Assembly (NCBI GenBank): GCA_002382735.1
Contig: DFZN01000002.1
Coordinates: 88,094 to 94,226 of the forward strand
DNA length: 6,133 nt
Direction: 5' to 3'
From: a bacterium UBP11_UBA4055
GTDB taxonomy: Bacteria > UBA4055
In this document: positions 5,211 to 6,133 of the stretch, in pieces
How positions within the stretch are numbered: position 1 is the first letter of the stretch
Layout: the number at the start of each line of letters is the position of its first letter
The notes under the pieces: model-generated
The model's input: only the letters and a program-made list of their open reading frames with translations
Database searches by the model: none
What the model was told of the DNA's origin: nothing
Position numbers and translations under genes: made by a program

Positions 5211-6133
5211 CTAACGGACCTTATAGAACACGCCTCTTTCCAGCCTTTCAGGGATTATCCTGCCGTCGCTTTCAAGTGTCGAAAGGTATTTGTTTATCTC
5301 GTTCTCGTGAAGTCCGAGGATGCTCATGAGGTCTTCAACGGTACAGGGCCTTCTTGATATCGTCTGCAGTATCGCGGATTCGGTATCTTTATTAAACGAT
5401 CTTTCGTCTTTTCTTTCCGAAACTTTTGCTATGATCTCCACATTGTCAAGTCCCCAGTTGCCAGCTATCTTTTTCAGCATTTCCCTTGGTTTTGCCACCA
5501 GACCTTCAACGGCTCCGGGTCTGTCCAGCGTGTTGAGCTGAACCGAATCCGGCCTTATTTTTAGTATCGCTTCTTTCATTGCGGAGAGGTCTTCAGGACT
5601 GTCGTTATAATTTGGAAGTATAAACACTTCGAGCCAAATTTTACCTTTGAATTCTTTTCGGAACTCGATGATTCCGTTTAAATATTCGCCGAGATCGATT
5701 TTTTTTGAAGGCCTGTTTATCTTTAAGAAGGCTTTTTCCGTTGCCGCGTCAAAAGACGGCAGTACAAGGTCGCAGTCCATTACCTCTTTTCTAACTTCGG
5801 GATCGGATAAAAGGGTTCCGTTCGTCAGAAGTGCGAGTGAAATGTCAGGATATTTTGATTTGACATATTTGACTATATCGCCTATGCGTGAATTAAGCGT
5901 CGGTTCGCCGGATCCTGAAAAAGTTATGTAGTCGGGCTTCGGGTTTTCTGACATGAAATGGTCAAGTTCAGATATCACTTCATCGAAAGTCACATATTCT
6001 TTTCTCTCGATAGTGAGGTCGGTCGTTTTGCCGCATTCGCAGTAAACGCAGTTGAGCGAGCATACCTTATGGGGTACCAGGTCAATGCCCAGTGAAACTC
6101 CGAGCCTTCTTGACGGGACGGGTCCGAATATAT
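5211..6133 (-). CDS. Radical SAM protein, COG0731 type, with C-terminal winged-helix domain (N-terminus cut by window edge)
   Basis: Radical S-adenosylmethionine enzyme; 306 residues are visible and only about 2-4 are missing, since relatives begin close to the visible IFGPVPSRRLG. The [4Fe-4S] motif CxxxCxxC is at visible residues 24, 28 and 31 (CSLNCVYC; bases 6039-6062), followed by C33. FSGSGEPTL (71-79) is the SAM-binding GGE-like motif, and TNGTLL (103-108) and LDRPGA (202-207) are further family marks. Residues about 250-306 (TVEDLMSILGLHENEINKYLSTLESDGRI) look like a small winged helix. The frame is open through to the window edge; starting at the internal GTG (5991-5993) would lose the iron-sulphur motif and is wrong. 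COG0731 is often labelled wyosine-synthase-like, but bacteria generally lack wyosine and no SPASM or other auxiliary cluster domain is seen, so the reaction is unknown. Confidence 0.93.
   Translation of the reverse strand, partial: IFGPVPSRRLGVSLGIDLVPHKVCSLNCVYCECGKTTDLTIERKEYVTFDEVISELDHFMSENPKPDYITFSGSGEPTLNSRIGDIVKYVKSKYPDISLALLTNGTLLSDPEVRKEVMDCDLVLPSFDAATEKAFLKINRPSKKIDLGEYLNGIIEFRKEFKGKIWLEVFILPNYNDSPEDLSAMKEAILKIRPDSVQLNTLDRPGAVEGLVAKPREMLKKIAGNWGLDNVEIIAKVSERKDERSFNKDTESAILQTISRRPCTVEDLMSILGLHENEINKYLSTLESDGRIIPERLERGVFYKVR

Noticed and set aside
5991..5993. GTG as the start of the radical SAM gene
   Set aside because: The same frame stays open to the window edge and encodes IFGPVPSRRLG and the CxxxCxxC motif upstream of this codon. 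The codon is an internal valine.
4291..6133. Radical SAM enzyme plus neighbouring gene as a RiPP maturation system
   Set aside because: The neighbour is a 282-residue Sec-exported protein with no cysteines and no precursor-like features, and the radical SAM protein has no SPASM domain. Adjacency alone does not support it.

Overview
The window looks like chromosomal DNA of a Gram-negative bacterium with GC somewhat below half. Three genes encode parts of an envelope exporter (membrane adaptor, ATPase, permease) and one encodes a Sec-exported protein. Three genes are preceded by clear Shine-Dalgarno sites, each 6 nt before its start codon, and one promoter is close to the sigma70 consensus (TTGACT-17-TATATT). 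This argues against typical Bacteroidota signals, but protein style (MacA-like adaptor, DUF1015, COG0731 radical SAM) would suit another FCB-type or uncultured lineage. The phylum cannot be fixed from the window.

Layout. Positions 1-2809 (minus strand) are a three-gene operon read in the order adaptor (2809-1565), ATPase (1545-853), permease (851 to beyond position 1). The permease starts at a TTG codon one base after the ATPase stop, and only its N-terminal 283 residues are in the window. Positions 2810-3009 are a divergent control region with a candidate promoter for each direction. Positions 3010-4254 (plus strand) encode a full-length DUF1015 protein. A 30-bp perfect palindrome at 4259-4288 is a bidirectional terminator shared with the converging gene. 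Positions 5139-4291 (minus) encode an exported protein of unknown function with a C-terminal domain resembling DUF3395. Upstream of it, from beyond 6133 to 5211 (minus), is a radical SAM protein of the COG0731 type, lacking only its first few residues.

How the genes relate. The adaptor, ATPase and permease should form one MacAB-like, ATP-driven export machine, with the ATPase and permease as separate chains rather than fused as in MacB. No outer-membrane TolC-like partner is visible. DUF1015 is a single-gene unit with its own promoter and terminator. The radical SAM gene and the exported-protein gene are co-directional, 71 nt apart, and may or may not share a transcript. I see no mobile element, CRISPR array, RNA gene or phage signature. 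The window reads as ordinary core or near-core sequence, and its most open questions are the functions of the exported protein, the radical SAM enzyme and the DUF1015 protein.
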